Positions 25,714 to 36,054 of a DNA stretch of 64,000 nt are shown in pieces (within the stretch, counting starts at the first letter, position 1; every line of letters begins with the position of its first letter). Made by a program: the position numbers and the translations under genes. The notes beneath the pieces are model-generated. The model saw nothing but the letters and a program-made list of their open reading frames with translations. It searched no databases and was not told the origin of the DNA. This DNA is from Paraspadella gotoi (Eukaryota > Chaetognatha), in the NCBI GenBank assembly GCA_051294375.1, contig CM119269.1, positions 6,585,552 through 6,649,551 on the forward strand. The letters run 5' to 3'.

Positions 25714-28330
25714 AGAAAGTTCAAAGGTGAGTGAAACAAAAAAAAAGGAATGAAAATTGAAGTCGAATGGATCTTTGCCTTGGAAGAGACGAGAATCACG
25801 ATTTGCGCTTCGATTAAAGGCACCGATGTACTCGTCGCTTACACTGTCGTTCGGAGAATCAGATCAAATTCATGTAATCAATTTCATATATAAATGACTA
25901 AAAGAAATTGAATTGATTTCAATCGCTCTTTTAAAGGCGCCTCACATCCAGCTTCATTCAGCCAATCCCATTGGCTCAGAGGGGGAAGGTACCACCCCAA
26001 GAGTTACGTTCCATCCACACTCCTCAGTCCTAACGACTTCTCTCTGTGTTGCCACTGAGGGTTGCAAGCCCCAGAAGCCAATAGTGAGATGCTCCGACCC
26101 AATGGGGCATCTCAAGCAACCCGGCTGTTGCTATAAAACAAAGATTTTGATCCACTTCAAAAGACATGGAACAACGTTGAATTTCTTAAATGTCAAGGAA
26201 AATTGTCGTCACAAGTCACTACGAAAAGGAATCAACGGATCGGGTATGACCTGGCGGAGAATCCGATGGAAAAGTCGGAAGTAATGGAACCAACGTCGTC
26301 GATCGCCTCCGCCTCCGCGCCGGGGATTCGAGGCTTGTGGCTTCGAAGGAGGATCTCCCTTTTTATAGAGGTAAAATTAAATTTTATAAGGAAAAATAAT
26401 AAATAATAAATAAATAAATAATAAATGTATATCTACATAGATTAGAATTATATTCTCTCTTCGAAATTCCGATGGTTGGTCCACCTGTAAAAAGGATCGC
26501 CCATGTCCACGGGCGTAATTTTGGTTTTCTCTTGGGTCTTCAATTTCTCATCCAAGGCGCCGGCTAAAAAACCAAAAACAGAAGACAAAAAATAAAAACT
26601 CGTGAAGAAAACTAATATTTCCCCCCAAAAAGTATCAATTTTGTTCCTTTAGAATAAATACATTGACTCATTAAGTCAGCGACGGTATATTTAAAGATTT
26701 CCCATCAGGATAAATATAGTATTGTGGAAGACGACACGGCGAGCAGTTACGTTCAATTAGTAACATTTTGGGTCGGGCTCTAGTCCGTCACTAGACGCTC
26801 CACCTCGCTTCCTCATAGGAATTTGCTGGGAGCGAACCCGAGTACTTTTGATTGGAAATACGTCGTGCTAACTACGGCGTCATAGGTGCAGCTGTATCTT
26901 GGACTACCACAGCAGTACATATTTTCACTAAAGATTTTTTCCGTAACAAAGCTTTCATATGTCTCATACAGTCATACTATTGCCCACACCTTTGCCGCTC
27001 GGTTTTGCATCTGAACCAAAGTCGAATCTAAACGAACTCTTCCTCCTCTTCCTCTTCTTTCGCTGAGACGCCTCAAACTTTTTGTCGGCGCCGAAACCGG
27101 CTTCGCTGGCGGCGCGCCCTCGCTGGACGCGACCTGCGACGTCAAATGCGGCGCTGGCGCGGCTGGACCGGCTTGGGCGGCCGTCGGAACGGGGCTGAGT
27201 TTATGGGGAAAATGTTGGATTAAATGAGATGACGACACACAGGGGAGAAGAATTTCGCTATCAGTCAATCCATTATAAGATTTTTGACAGTTTTCGGTTA
27301 ATTTGTTTTTCACCAAAGAATAATATTCCAGATTTGAAGAGGGACATCCTTGTGTTTGTCGTAGTCTAATAATCATAATAACTAATAATCAGCAATGACC
27401 GTCGACCAACGAATTGCATTTCGCCTCAAACCTCACGAATAACGCCGGAGACGAAGTCAAAGAAATCTATATCGGCGCGGTCGTCGTCGTCTTCCTCTTC
27501 GAATTTCCAAAAATCCACGGATTTTTCCTTCGCGTCTAAACTTTTGTCTTTTTCCTCTCGTTTCTCGCAAGTGACGCCAGATGTCATCTGCCAGTATCTG
27601 AGAGGAAAGTGAAAGCAAGAAACAAATGACAAACGGTTCGAAAATAATTTTGATACTTCTAAAAAGGACAACGGCTTTTTGTTGAAGGTACAAAACATTA
27701 AATATTTGAATATTAGCTTTTTTATAAATAACTAGTATTATACTTTTTTTAATTTAACTTTTTATCCTTACCACTGACATCTGTCACTCCACTCCCTTGA
27801 CTAACCCGGCGGGATCGTCCGCCTCCGTCGCCAGCCCCGTCGTCTTGACGAACGCCGTCCTCCAATCAAAGAGGCCCTCGTCTCCGGCGCCGGAAAAAGA
27901 CGGAAGTTCGAATCGGCATTTCCGGCCGTCGTCGTCGTCATCTTCGTCGTCGTCGTCTCCGCCGCCGCTCGCGGTAGAGGCGGTGGACTGACGCCGGACT
28001 GATTTCTCTGTTTTGGTAACTCTTGTGACGACTGATTTCACGTTGCTTTTGTGAATATCTTTGTTCATTCGTTAGGAAAATCAAAAAAAAAAATAAATCT
28101 AAATTAAATATATAATAAACTGTATAAACGATTTAATCCCATTCTCACTCACCCTTCTTCTTGAACGGGTCGTGAGCGGACCGGAAAGGATCGCCGACCG
28201 GACGCCGCACTTGACGGCGCACCCCGTCCGTCGGAAGCAGCTGGACGGCGCCGCTCGGAAGTCGGAAGAGTTTCGTCGACGCGCCGGTTGAGAGTAGCTC
28301 TTTTTCCGACGACTCTTTGTATTTATTCAT
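18723..28330 (-). CDS. Two-pore-domain potassium channel with very long N-terminal region (3' end in repeated blocks)
   Basis: K+ leak channel of the plasma membrane. Exons in transcript order: 28330-28153, 28058-27806, 27597-27432, 27194-26990, 26563-26485, 26358-26251, 25843-25779, 25628-24787, 24479-24135, 23725-23631, 23413-23217, 22861-22694, 21636-21416, 20732-20581, 20348-20189, 19959-19784, 19334-19199, 19087-18723, then the second-pore exon (about 18474-18254, clean copy 13499-13283). Every junction keeps frame. The first ~974 residues precede helix M1 (IVFGYIIVGALVFQSLN) and are acidic, Ala/Ser/Pro-rich, with poly-Asp and poly-Ala runs and no domain I recognise. Next come an extracellular cap region with NxS/T sites, pore 1 (CTTIGYGYITP), M2 (VVGVPLTVLMMNSMG), a ~120-residue cytoplasmic loop with nine Asp in a row, and pore 2 (TVGFGD). 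Usual K2P length is 300-600 residues; this exceeds 1,370. Two introns use GC donors. The weakest link is the donor at 22694. A split into two genes is possible. Confidence 0.75.
19377..19527. repeat. Interspersed repeat shared with 53107-53263
   Basis: About 150 bp from CTTTGTCGTCA to AGTTCAATACA recurs in the same orientation at 53107-53263, inside another gene's intron. Shared words include CGGCGCCATCGTCTC, AAAGACAGCCAC and TTCAATACA. Here it lies in the K2P intron between pore 1 and M2. Class unknown; no TIR or tRNA-like head seen. Confidence 0.65.
21089..21240. repeat. Imperfect (CTTT)n/(CT)n microsatellite
   Basis: Long run of TTTC/TTCG units grading into CT repeats, inside the K2P intron upstream of the M1 exon. 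It gives spurious Phe/Ser/Leu-rich frames. Confidence 0.9.
21840..22694. repeat. 28-bp minisatellite abutting a K2P splice donor, split by a hAT-type MITE
   Basis: Unit AATCTCAAGAGATTCCAACC + AGACTTAA (28 bp), about eleven good copies between 22372 and 22690 and degenerate ones at 21840-21956. The core AATCTC-AA-GAGATT is a palindrome. On the minus strand each unit reads AAGTCTGGTTGG, echoing the proposed exon end and donor (AAGTCCG|GTCGGG) at 22694. Confidence 0.85.
21957..22367. mobile_element. hAT-type MITE with 8-bp target duplication
   Basis: The 411-bp element starts CAGGGGCGGCGAG and ends with the near-inverse (CTTGCTGCCCCTG). It is flanked on both sides by ATCTCAAG (21949-21956 and 22368-22375). 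CAGGGGC-type ends plus an 8-bp duplication are the hallmark of hAT transposons. There is no transposase, so it is non-autonomous. It is inserted in the 28-bp minisatellite, whose own repeat could mimic a duplication, but the exact flush boundaries and the TIRs support transposition. A truncated relative lies at 48235-48493. Confidence 0.85.
23926..23996. repeat. (ATT)n microsatellite
   Basis: Run of ATT triplets, interrupted once near 23945, in a K2P intron. Confidence 0.95.
24584..24593. other. Assembly gap (10 N)
   Basis: Ten N within the K2P intron 24786-24480, flanked by AAGATGAAAAC on one side and AAAGATGAAAACCA on the other, so the join may be a collapsed repeat. Confidence 1.
25636..25709. 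repeat. (GA)n microsatellite serving as polypyrimidine tract
   Basis: About 74 bp of GA on the plus strand, so (CT)n in the transcript. It runs directly into CTACCCAG, the acceptor of the exon starting at 25628. Confidence 0.9.
25936..26146 (-). repeat. SINE-like interspersed repeat, inverted diverged copy
   Basis: The reverse complement aligns to 5340-5610 and 15755-16030 (shared words CAACAGCCGGGTTGC, GATGGAAC, CCCCCTCTGAGCCAATGG). It is shorter and more diverged and lies in a K2P intron. It confirms a dispersed family. Confidence 0.7.
26757..26915 (-). repeat. tRNA-derived SINE
   Basis: On the minus strand a tRNA-like head can be read: an A-box-like TAGTTAGCACG and, about 40 bases on, a B box GGGTTCGCTCCC. 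The arms are imperfect and a tail follows, so it is a SINE and not a tRNA gene. It lies in the K2P intron 26989-26564, in the sense direction of the gene. Confidence 0.6.
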
Positions 28331-28679
28331 TTTCTCTTTTTTTTTTATATTAAATTACAGAACGAAACAAAAGAACAGCCAAGTAAGGTTTTTTTTTAAC
28401 TTGCGGCGAATAACAAAAATCGATACGATTCGTGGTGTAGTTGTTTGGGCTTTTTTAAAGGTTTTTTTTTCTTCTTTGCAATCGCAAGATCGATACACGT
28501 GAAGAGAAAAGTAAAAAAGATTCGAAAAAAAAAAATCATAAAAACTAATCGAATTTAAATATTGTTGATAATTCGCTTTAGACTTATATTGACTAGAATT
28601 GACAAGAATCTATTTCTTCAGGAATATTAAACATTAATAAAATGTTCATATTTTTAAATACCAGGAATTAAAAAACATC

Positions 28680-28775
28680 CATTTTCATCAGGCCACCACT
28701 TCGCTTTTCATCAGGCCACCGATTTCCTTTCCATCAGGCCACCATTTTTGTTCATCAGGTCCAGCATTCCCTACA
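28680..28775. repeat. Short tandem repeat, CATCAGGCCACC-type
   Basis: Four diverged units of about 26 bp, each with CATCAGGCCACC or CATCAGGTCC, between exons. Confidence 0.7.
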
Positions 28776-28801
28776 ACCCTCCCTCCCCTTAAGTTACTCA
28801 C

Positions 28802-30871
28802 CTCAACGACTCGAAAAAGCAATTGAAGAACTCGACGATCTTCTCCTTCTCTTGTTTCAAGAGACCCGCCTTCTTTCCCACCTCGATGCTGCGGGGCGAG
28901 GGTAAGGAGTGGGGAGTAAGGATTAAGGAGTGGGGAGGATAAGGAAGGGAGAGAGAGGGGTAGGGAGGGGAGAAGAAGAAGGAAAAGGGGGAAGAAAAGG
29001 TAATAGAATTATGGCGGGAAGAGGCGGGGGTTGAGGCTAACGGAAGAAACAGAAATGGATAGACGAACGAAAACAAATGACGAAAAATGAAATGAAATGA
29101 ATGAACGGAATGGGGAAAAAAGGGTGATTAAAAGCGAAAGTGAAATTATAATAAATAGAAAAATAAAGAAAAATAAGGAAGAAAAATCAGGGGGTTAAAG
29201 AAAAGGTAATAAACGACTCCCTCAAAAATTGTGCGCCAAAGTTTAAAGTCGCTAAGAATTTTTTTTTTTTTCGTTTTTATTTGTTTTCGTCGTTGTGATC
29301 GTCGTCGTTGGAAAACGAGCGGTTTACGTGACTTTGAGCCAAGTTTCTTTGTAGACCGAAAGAAAATAAATATTAACACCCTTAGGCATAACTGAAAATA
29401 CTTTAATGTGTAGATTCGATGTACAGAATTATGCTTTTAACTGACCGCAATTAACCAAACGAAGGAATCTCGTTCTGGTTTTCACTGTGAATACCGACCG
29501 AGTGACTTATTTTGGAAAGAGCTGACGGATGTTTGACGACCGAGTTCGATTGTGTATAATCAAAGGGATTGATCGATCCAACTCATTGTTTCGTCACGGA
29601 CGCACTTGTAAATGAGGCCCAATCAGGGCCTACTAGAAGACTTACTTGTAAATGAGGCCCAATCAGGGAGAACTAAAGGACTCACTTATGATTGAAGCCC
29701 AATCAGAGCCCAGGGAAGTTTTAATTGTGAATGAGGCCCAATTATGGCCGAGAAGAGACTTACTTTCGAATGAGGCCCAATCAGGGTAAACTAAGGACTC
29801 ACTTGTTAATGCCGCCCAAACAGGGTGGAATAAAGGACTCACTTGTGAATGAAGCCCAATCAGGGCCAATAGAAATCTTACTTGTCAATGAGGTCCAATT
29901 ATGTCCTACTAGAAAACTTACTTGTGAATTAGGCCCAATCGGAGCCAATAAAAGGACTCACTTGTGAATGAGACCCTATCGGAGCCCACAAAAGGACTCA
30001 CTTGTGAATGAGGCCCCTGAGCTGCTTGAGCGAGACGATGACGTCCTTGCGCGCGGCGCCTCGCGTGAAAATCCCAGATCGAAGCTCCGGAGAAACTCGG
30101 GTGATCGCGCGGAGCATCTGGTACATCTTGCGGGTGGAATAGCGCGACTCTGCATAGCTGGAGACGGGGGGGGGGAAGAAAAAAAATGAAGAGATAAGTG
30201 GAAAGAAAAGGAGCTTAATCTGACACATGACGAGGATTGAATGATGGGGTCACTACGGTCGTAAGAAAGTGAGGCTCAAACTTAGATAAAGGAAAGAATT
30301 TTGAAATTATTGCAAGGTCGGGTCGAACTCTGGCTTTCTCGTGAGTGAATTCTCAATCTGATTGGGAACCTAAAAGTAAAATAAGAGTAGGGAAGAAGTG
30401 ACTTACTTTTTTAAGTATTAGTATGATTTAAAAAGGTGAAGAACAGGAGCAACATAAACAATGTAAACAACATAAAAATGAAATCCTCTTAGGCAAGAAT
30501 AAGGTGAAAGAGTGGACCTAAAACGACCACTCCAAATTATCATCGTTCGGTCGCCACGCCCACAACCAGCACTGCCTTCATCTACCCTTTCCCCCCGCCT
30601 CCACTGACCCCTGAATTCCATACCTGATGAGTTTTTCAAACGTCTCGATCTGCTTCACCAAATTCTCGTGCTGCTTGAATTTGGGTTGTCCGTTCATGTT
30701 GGCCGGCGACGTCTGGGGAGACAACGGGAGGCGGGAGGAAATAAAATGGCGGCGACGATGATGATAATGATGATTACAACGAAGACATATCGAAAACAAA
30801 CTGTCCAATGTGACGCTTGGTGACGTGTCAAAAGGTGAAACCGAAGAATGCGTAACCGACGACAAAGTTAC

Positions 30872-30908
<37 letters not shown>

Positions 30909-30929
30909 TCAACTATCATAATTTATTTT

Positions 30930-31025
<96 letters not shown>

Positions 31026-31310
31026 TTTTCTTGCTTTTAAAACGAATACAAATGGCTAATATAGTCACGTGATCGAAAACGATTGTTTTTGTTTACATTT
31101 TATCCAAAGTGGAAAACGGAAAAGTTCTTAATTTTAAATACATAATATGTATTAGAAAAAACTTACCCAATGACTGGCGTGAAGAATTTCTCTAGGATCG
31201 AAGCTCAAATTTTGTTTGTCCTTATTTTTGTTGTTAACGTCTCCTCCTCCTCCTCCTCCTCCTCCTCCTCCTCCCTCATCGCCTTTCGTCTCCCCGGGGG
31301 GCATTTTCAT
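28802..31310 (-). CDS. Four phase-linked exons of unknown function, possibly the 5' end of the K2P transcript
   Basis: Exons 31310-31167, 30712-30624, 30157-30002 and 28888-28802 join in frame with good GT/AG sites. The product starts MKMPPGETKGDEGG, has ten Gly in a row, then helix-rich polar sequence (KQHENLVKQIETFEKLIR, STRKMYQMLRAITRVSPELR, LLKQEKEKIVEFFNCFF). No signal peptide or membrane segment is visible and I do not recognise the family. The last exon ends in phase 2. It does not join the first codon frame of the exon 28330-28153 at its start, but an internal acceptor at about 28260 (CTTCCGAG|C) would join in frame, which would make these exons the true N-terminus of the K+ channel. 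Otherwise it is a separate gene with a missing 3' exon. Confidence 0.55.
29604..30012. repeat. 40-bp minisatellite carrying a splice donor in each unit
   Basis: Ten units of about 40 bp (CTTACTTGTAAATGAGGCCC + AATCAGGGAGAACTAAAGGA and variants) end at the real exon boundary at 30002. Read on the minus strand, most units contain CTCATTCACAA|GTGAGTCC or a near variant, the same sequence as the real exon end and donor. Confidence 0.9.
30877..31032. repeat. (CTTT)n microsatellite
   Basis: About 150 bp of CTTT units with one short interruption (30911-30930), in the first intron of the upstream exon group. Confidence 0.95.
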
Positions 31311-31869
31311 CGATCGAATTGTCCGCCAATCAGGAGGCGATTAGCAGCAATTTGGGTCGATAATCTGTAAAAAAATCGACCAATGAGAGAGCGGCGATTT
31401 CAAGCTTCTACTGGAAAACCCGGTAAGTCGACCTCTCATTGGTCAACGAGTGAAGCTTCCAGAGAACACGGAAGGTAAGGAACGGGTGAGACAGCGATGG
31501 AAAGGCGGGAGGAAGGTAAGGGCGAAGAAGATTCGAGAGAAGTGACGTGGGTAATGTTGGTTCGACGGTTCGTGGTAGAGTTACGTGGTTACGATTGGGT
31601 GTCAAAGATGTTAAGACAAATAAAGTATGATGATACATATATTACTTTTTAGGTTTCAATCTACCGAAAGGGAGAAAAGTTTACAAGAGAGGATTATGAG
31701 CAGAGTATCTCTCGACTGTCAGTGAAAAAAGGACAAAAGGACCGAAGTCCGTGAGGTTGAGCCGGAAAAAAAAAATCCTCTAACGAGAAACAAACATTTT
31801 CCCCCCACAAAAAAATGGAATTAGAAAAAAGAAAAAAAAAATCTAAAAGACATGAAAGGAGGATCGAGC

Positions 31870-32110
31870 CGCTTTCGATGGTAACCAAATATTGATGCGA
31901 TGATAAACAAATATTGATGCGATGATAACAAATATTGACGCGATGATAACCATAATTGATGCGATGATAACAAAATGACTGATGTGATGATAATCAAATG
32001 ATTGATGCGATGATAGTCATTCATTGATATGATGATAATCATTCATTGATTACGCATGATAGTCATTCATTGATGCGATAGATTAGTAATCTCATTGACG
32101 CGATGAATCA
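31870..32110. repeat. Minisatellite, ATTGATGCGATGATAAnnAA-type
   Basis: About ten units of 22-26 bp with the core TTGATGCGATGAT. It lies in a gene-poor stretch. 31311-31869 shows nothing else I can support. Confidence 0.8.
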
Positions 32111-32139
32111 TTCATCGTAAATAAAACAAAACAAATGCG

Positions 32140-32254
32140 TGTATGATGTGAAAGAGAGAGAGAGAGAGAGAGAGAAGAGCGAGAGAGAGAGAGAAGAGAG
32201 GCTGGACAGTTTTCCCGCCAACGAACGACCACGCAAGAGATCGTAAAGAGAGAA

Positions 32255-32289
<35 letters not shown>

Positions 32290-32450
32290 AGAAGCTGAAC
32301 CAGACGCTGCATAGGCGGAACTCGTTTACTCGTCGCCAAATTAAAATATAGTTTACTATATACTAATTTGATATTGCAGTAAGTACTATAATCTAATTAG
32401 CATATTGCAGTAAATTATAATGAAGTTGAAATTCAACAAAAAATAACTTG
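32140..32450. repeat. Local duplicate of 32910-33435, copy 1
   Basis: Contains GA-rich runs, ACGAACGACCACGCAAGAGA, GGCGGAACTCGTTT and then CATATTGCAGTAAATTATAA. The same words in the same order occur at 32910-33435 with a larger spacer. No coding potential seen. Confidence 0.65.
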
Positions 32451-32909
32451 ACTCGATATGAAACAAGATAATGGACACACATTTCAACTTCATCACTGCC
32501 TCACTAATGGAACTTGATAACTAGATACATTGTTTGGTAGTTTAAAACCATAAACCGGCAAAAATAGGCAGTAAAAAAAAATGATCGGCATATAGCATAC
32601 AATCCGGCATATTCAAATTGTGAAAAAAAATTTAAGGTTTTTCGATCAACAACATTGGACAGACTATGAAAAGATTTTCCTCTGGCAATGTAAATCTGTA
32701 TTAAATATGCTATTTGCTTATTGTATTTTTTTTTCTTTAATAACAATCATGTTAGAGACGGAGAGAGATGGAGAGAAGCGTAAAATTTCTGACGTATGAG
32801 TTATTCTTCACTTTTTCTAAAATAAATCCACGAAAATCTCGGATGTAAATTTGGGATAATGGTGATAATAAAAGTTTTTAGAAGGAAAAAAATAATCAGA
32901 ATTTTTCAA

Positions 32910-33435
32910 AAACGAACGATCACGCAAGAAATCGTACACAGAGAGAAGAGAGAGAGAGAGAGAGACAGAGAGAGTCACAGAAAGAGACACAGAGAGAGAC
33001 ACAGAGAAACAAAGCTGGACAGCTACTGGAAGCCGCTGTACAGTCACTGCAGAGACTGAACTCGTTTTTTCTAAAAAGAATAAAATATATATATTATAAT
33101 TTAAAAGAATAAAAGAAAGGCAAAAATATGTTACAATTGTTTACAATTTAGAAATTTTTCCAATTTTTTCCAATCGCAGCTTGTAAAAGATTTATTTTTA
33201 TTTGTATTAAAATTAAGATATAGCTTCTCATTAAAAGTTATTTTGAGTTCCCTTTTTTATTATAGATTTAAAAAAATTTTTTTGAATTTCATCCTCAATA
33301 TTATTACTGCAATATGTAAATAGATATTAAAGCATTTCTATATACTTATTTGATGTTATAATGAGTACTATAATCTCATTTGCATATTGCAGTAAATCAT
33401 AATGAAGTGGAAATTCAAACAAAAAATACTTAAAT
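32910..33435. repeat. Local duplicate of 32140-32450, copy 2
   Basis: Homologous words: ACGAACGATCACGCAAGAAA, then GA/CA runs, ACTGAACTCGTTT, and CATATTGCAGTAAATCATAA. About 270 bp of extra AT-rich DNA separates the last two. Confidence 0.65.
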
Positions 33436-34065
33436 CCAAATTTAATAAGAAAATATCAAAGCTATTTCAAGATGAGAATCCATTATCTAAATTTTTTAAC
33501 TTACTATGATATGCCACTTTTGTAAAACTTTATCATAATTCATAATAATTTTTATTAAAAAAAAACGGTAAGTCACAGCCAAACCTATAAAAGCGTAGTA
33601 GTTTTTATATAAAAACAGCGTGACGCCGACGACGACGACGACTACGTCACAAAGAAGCCAAGGCGAATTATTATAGAGCATGACCCGGCTTCGCCGGTCA
33701 AGGCTCGATAAAAAGAAGAAAAAAAAAACAGAAACAAGAAAAGGAAGACGACAGTTGTCATTCGTCGATGACGAGCAATCGACTCAACACTTCCAATTAT
33801 CGATTAGACGGTAAAGAGGGTTTTCTTGCGATTGTTTACGTAACCATAGCAACGAAAAAACCGTTCTAGATGATTTTTATTACGACTCAGAATTAAAAAT
33901 GTCGTTGAGATTTTGAAGAGCGGATTTAATATTAAAAGATAAAATAAAATTCGGAGGCAGAGAGAAGCAAAAAGTAAGTTAAGAGAGAAAATGGAAAACG
34001 AATCTCGGCGATAAAGTAAGTTTTGACTTTGAAAAAGAAAGCGGATGCTCATATACCTCACTCAC

Positions 34066-34186
34066 CAACGCGCGGCAGCGGAGTCGAATTATAGCGAAGT
34101 GAGATTGAAGGAAGACGAAAACGGAGCGAAACATCCCGATGTAGACACCGCTGTAGCCGTTTTGAGGTTTTTTCAAATCGATAACT
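34066..34186 (-). CDS. Candidate orphan exon, unknown gene
   Basis: Minus strand: acceptor CTTTAACTACAG at 34187, an open 121-base exon in one phase (includes DLKKPQNGYSGVYIGMFRSV, then a hydrophobic stretch), and donor TTG|GTGAGT at 34066. A second possible exon with a Val-rich hydrophobic run (CDVVVVVVGVTLFLYKNYY) lies at about 33700-33580, but its phase does not match. I do not recognise the protein. The rest of 33436-35638 shows no gene; 34680-34730 has an AT-rich TATAGTATAG repeat. Confidence 0.3.
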
Positions 34187-35638
34187 CTGTAGTTAAAGTA
34201 GTTATATATAGTAATTAAATACAATCGATAAAAGTTATCTCATACAGATTGAAAAATGTAAATCTTATTTCCGGACGGCGGAGGGAATAACATTACATTT
34301 ATTACGACGCTTCGTTGGTTTTTACCGCTTTACAATTTAAAAACGGTTACATTGTACTTAGGCGAGATACCGTAGTTACTGTTATTCCCGTCGCCGTCGG
34401 AAACAGAATCCAGAAAAACAAAGTCCGCGCAGAATTTTTGGAAACTCGACGACGCAAAAGAGATACGTACAATGCGTACGTACGACTAAAACCTGCCAAC
34501 TATCGATTTTTTCTCTCTTCGCATGGATATTATTTCCTTTTTTTCTTCTTTAATTTCATTTTTTTTCTTTTTGCCTATTTTATTCTCTCTCCTTTTTGTG
34601 GCGCATGTTTTCTTAGTAATGTTATTTGATTATCGGTTGTGCTTTTTATTACTATAAATTTAACGAGTTTTTTAATAACAAAAATAGCCGCATGGAGTAT
34701 ATAGTATAGTATATAGTATAGTAGGGAAATATGCGAGAAAGTCAATTAACTTGAGAAAATAAGGTTACTGATCCAACTATATTACGATGAATCCCATGTA
34801 GTATACTGTAGTACTATAAATTGAAGCAAGATTGAAATTAAAAATTGTTAATTTAAAAAGTAAAAATTAAGATGGAAAACACCGATGGTAGAATGATAAA
34901 AAAAAAATCGTCCCCAGGCTTATATAATCGCTTTTTGCACGTTTAGGGTCGTTATCCTCTCGTTTTTTTTTTTACTCAATTAGGCCAATTTAAAAATGGG
35001 CGGAAATTTTTTTTTTTCACTAAATCCTGACACGAAAGATGGGGAAGAAGGGAGGGGAAAAAAGGGAGGAGGAAAAAAGAGGTACAAACTTAAAAGAAAA
35101 AAAAGAAATAAGAAAATAAAAGGGAACAAAGGAGAAAAGGAGGGGAAAAAAAAAGGAAAAGTAACGAAATAAAAGAATTTGACTTTAAAATGTACATCGA
35201 ACGAAAAAAACGGTCGACGTTCGTTCGTTCGTTCGCCGCGGGAGGCGCTTTCCTCTCAATTCATCCCGTCAGTCGCCGACGGATTAGCCCTTTGTTTTTA
35301 CTCCGTCGTCAAGGCAACGTCTTTTTATTTATGAATACAATTCCGGCTATATAGGCTTTAGCGGAAACTTTCAAAGGGATTACAATTTTTAATTCTTTAT
35401 CAGCTCCGGTATTAGTAATAATAGTCATTCAAATTTATTTTAAAAGAGAAAAAAAGCCATAATTCAGAGGAAAGTGTCTAACAAAAAGATCAAAATTGAA
35501 TTGGTATTATATTCTAATGGCGTTAAGTGGTAATTATGAGGTAATAATATGTGGCAATATTGCTATAAAGAAAATAAACCCGTTTCTTAAGTCTAAAGAC
35601 TAAACGAATGAGATTCATAAAAGAAAAGATTCATACAA

Positions 35639-35984
35639 TCACATTTGTTGCTCATTTGTTTCTTCCACGTTTCTTCCCCGACTCCGCCGCCACCACCTCG
35701 ATGCTCTCCACGTCCGCCGCATGTCATCCAACGTCTGCGGCAGAGGGCGCCCCCGCGTCTCCGGGATGAAGGCCGCCGCGATCCCCACGATGCCGACGAC
35801 GGCGAGCGAAGATTCCACCGACAGCGGCGCTCTTTTTTGAAAATAAGACAAATAACTGGCGAGACACGAGGTGGCGCGAGAAACGAGGATAACAAAGAGA
35901 TAGCAGCGACCGCGGATGGGCGTGTGGAAGGCCTCCTGAGGTAAGAGAGGATGGATAGATAGATAGATATATAGATAGATAGAT

Positions 35985-36054
<70 letters not shown>

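Noticed and set aside
26972-27376. 134-codon minus frame rich in Pro/Ala
   Set aside because: The exon at 27194-26990 is real, but only the neighbouring frame keeps phase with the exons on both sides.
30810-31072. Phe/Leu/Ser-rich plus frames
   Set aside because: Translation of the (CTTT)n microsatellite.
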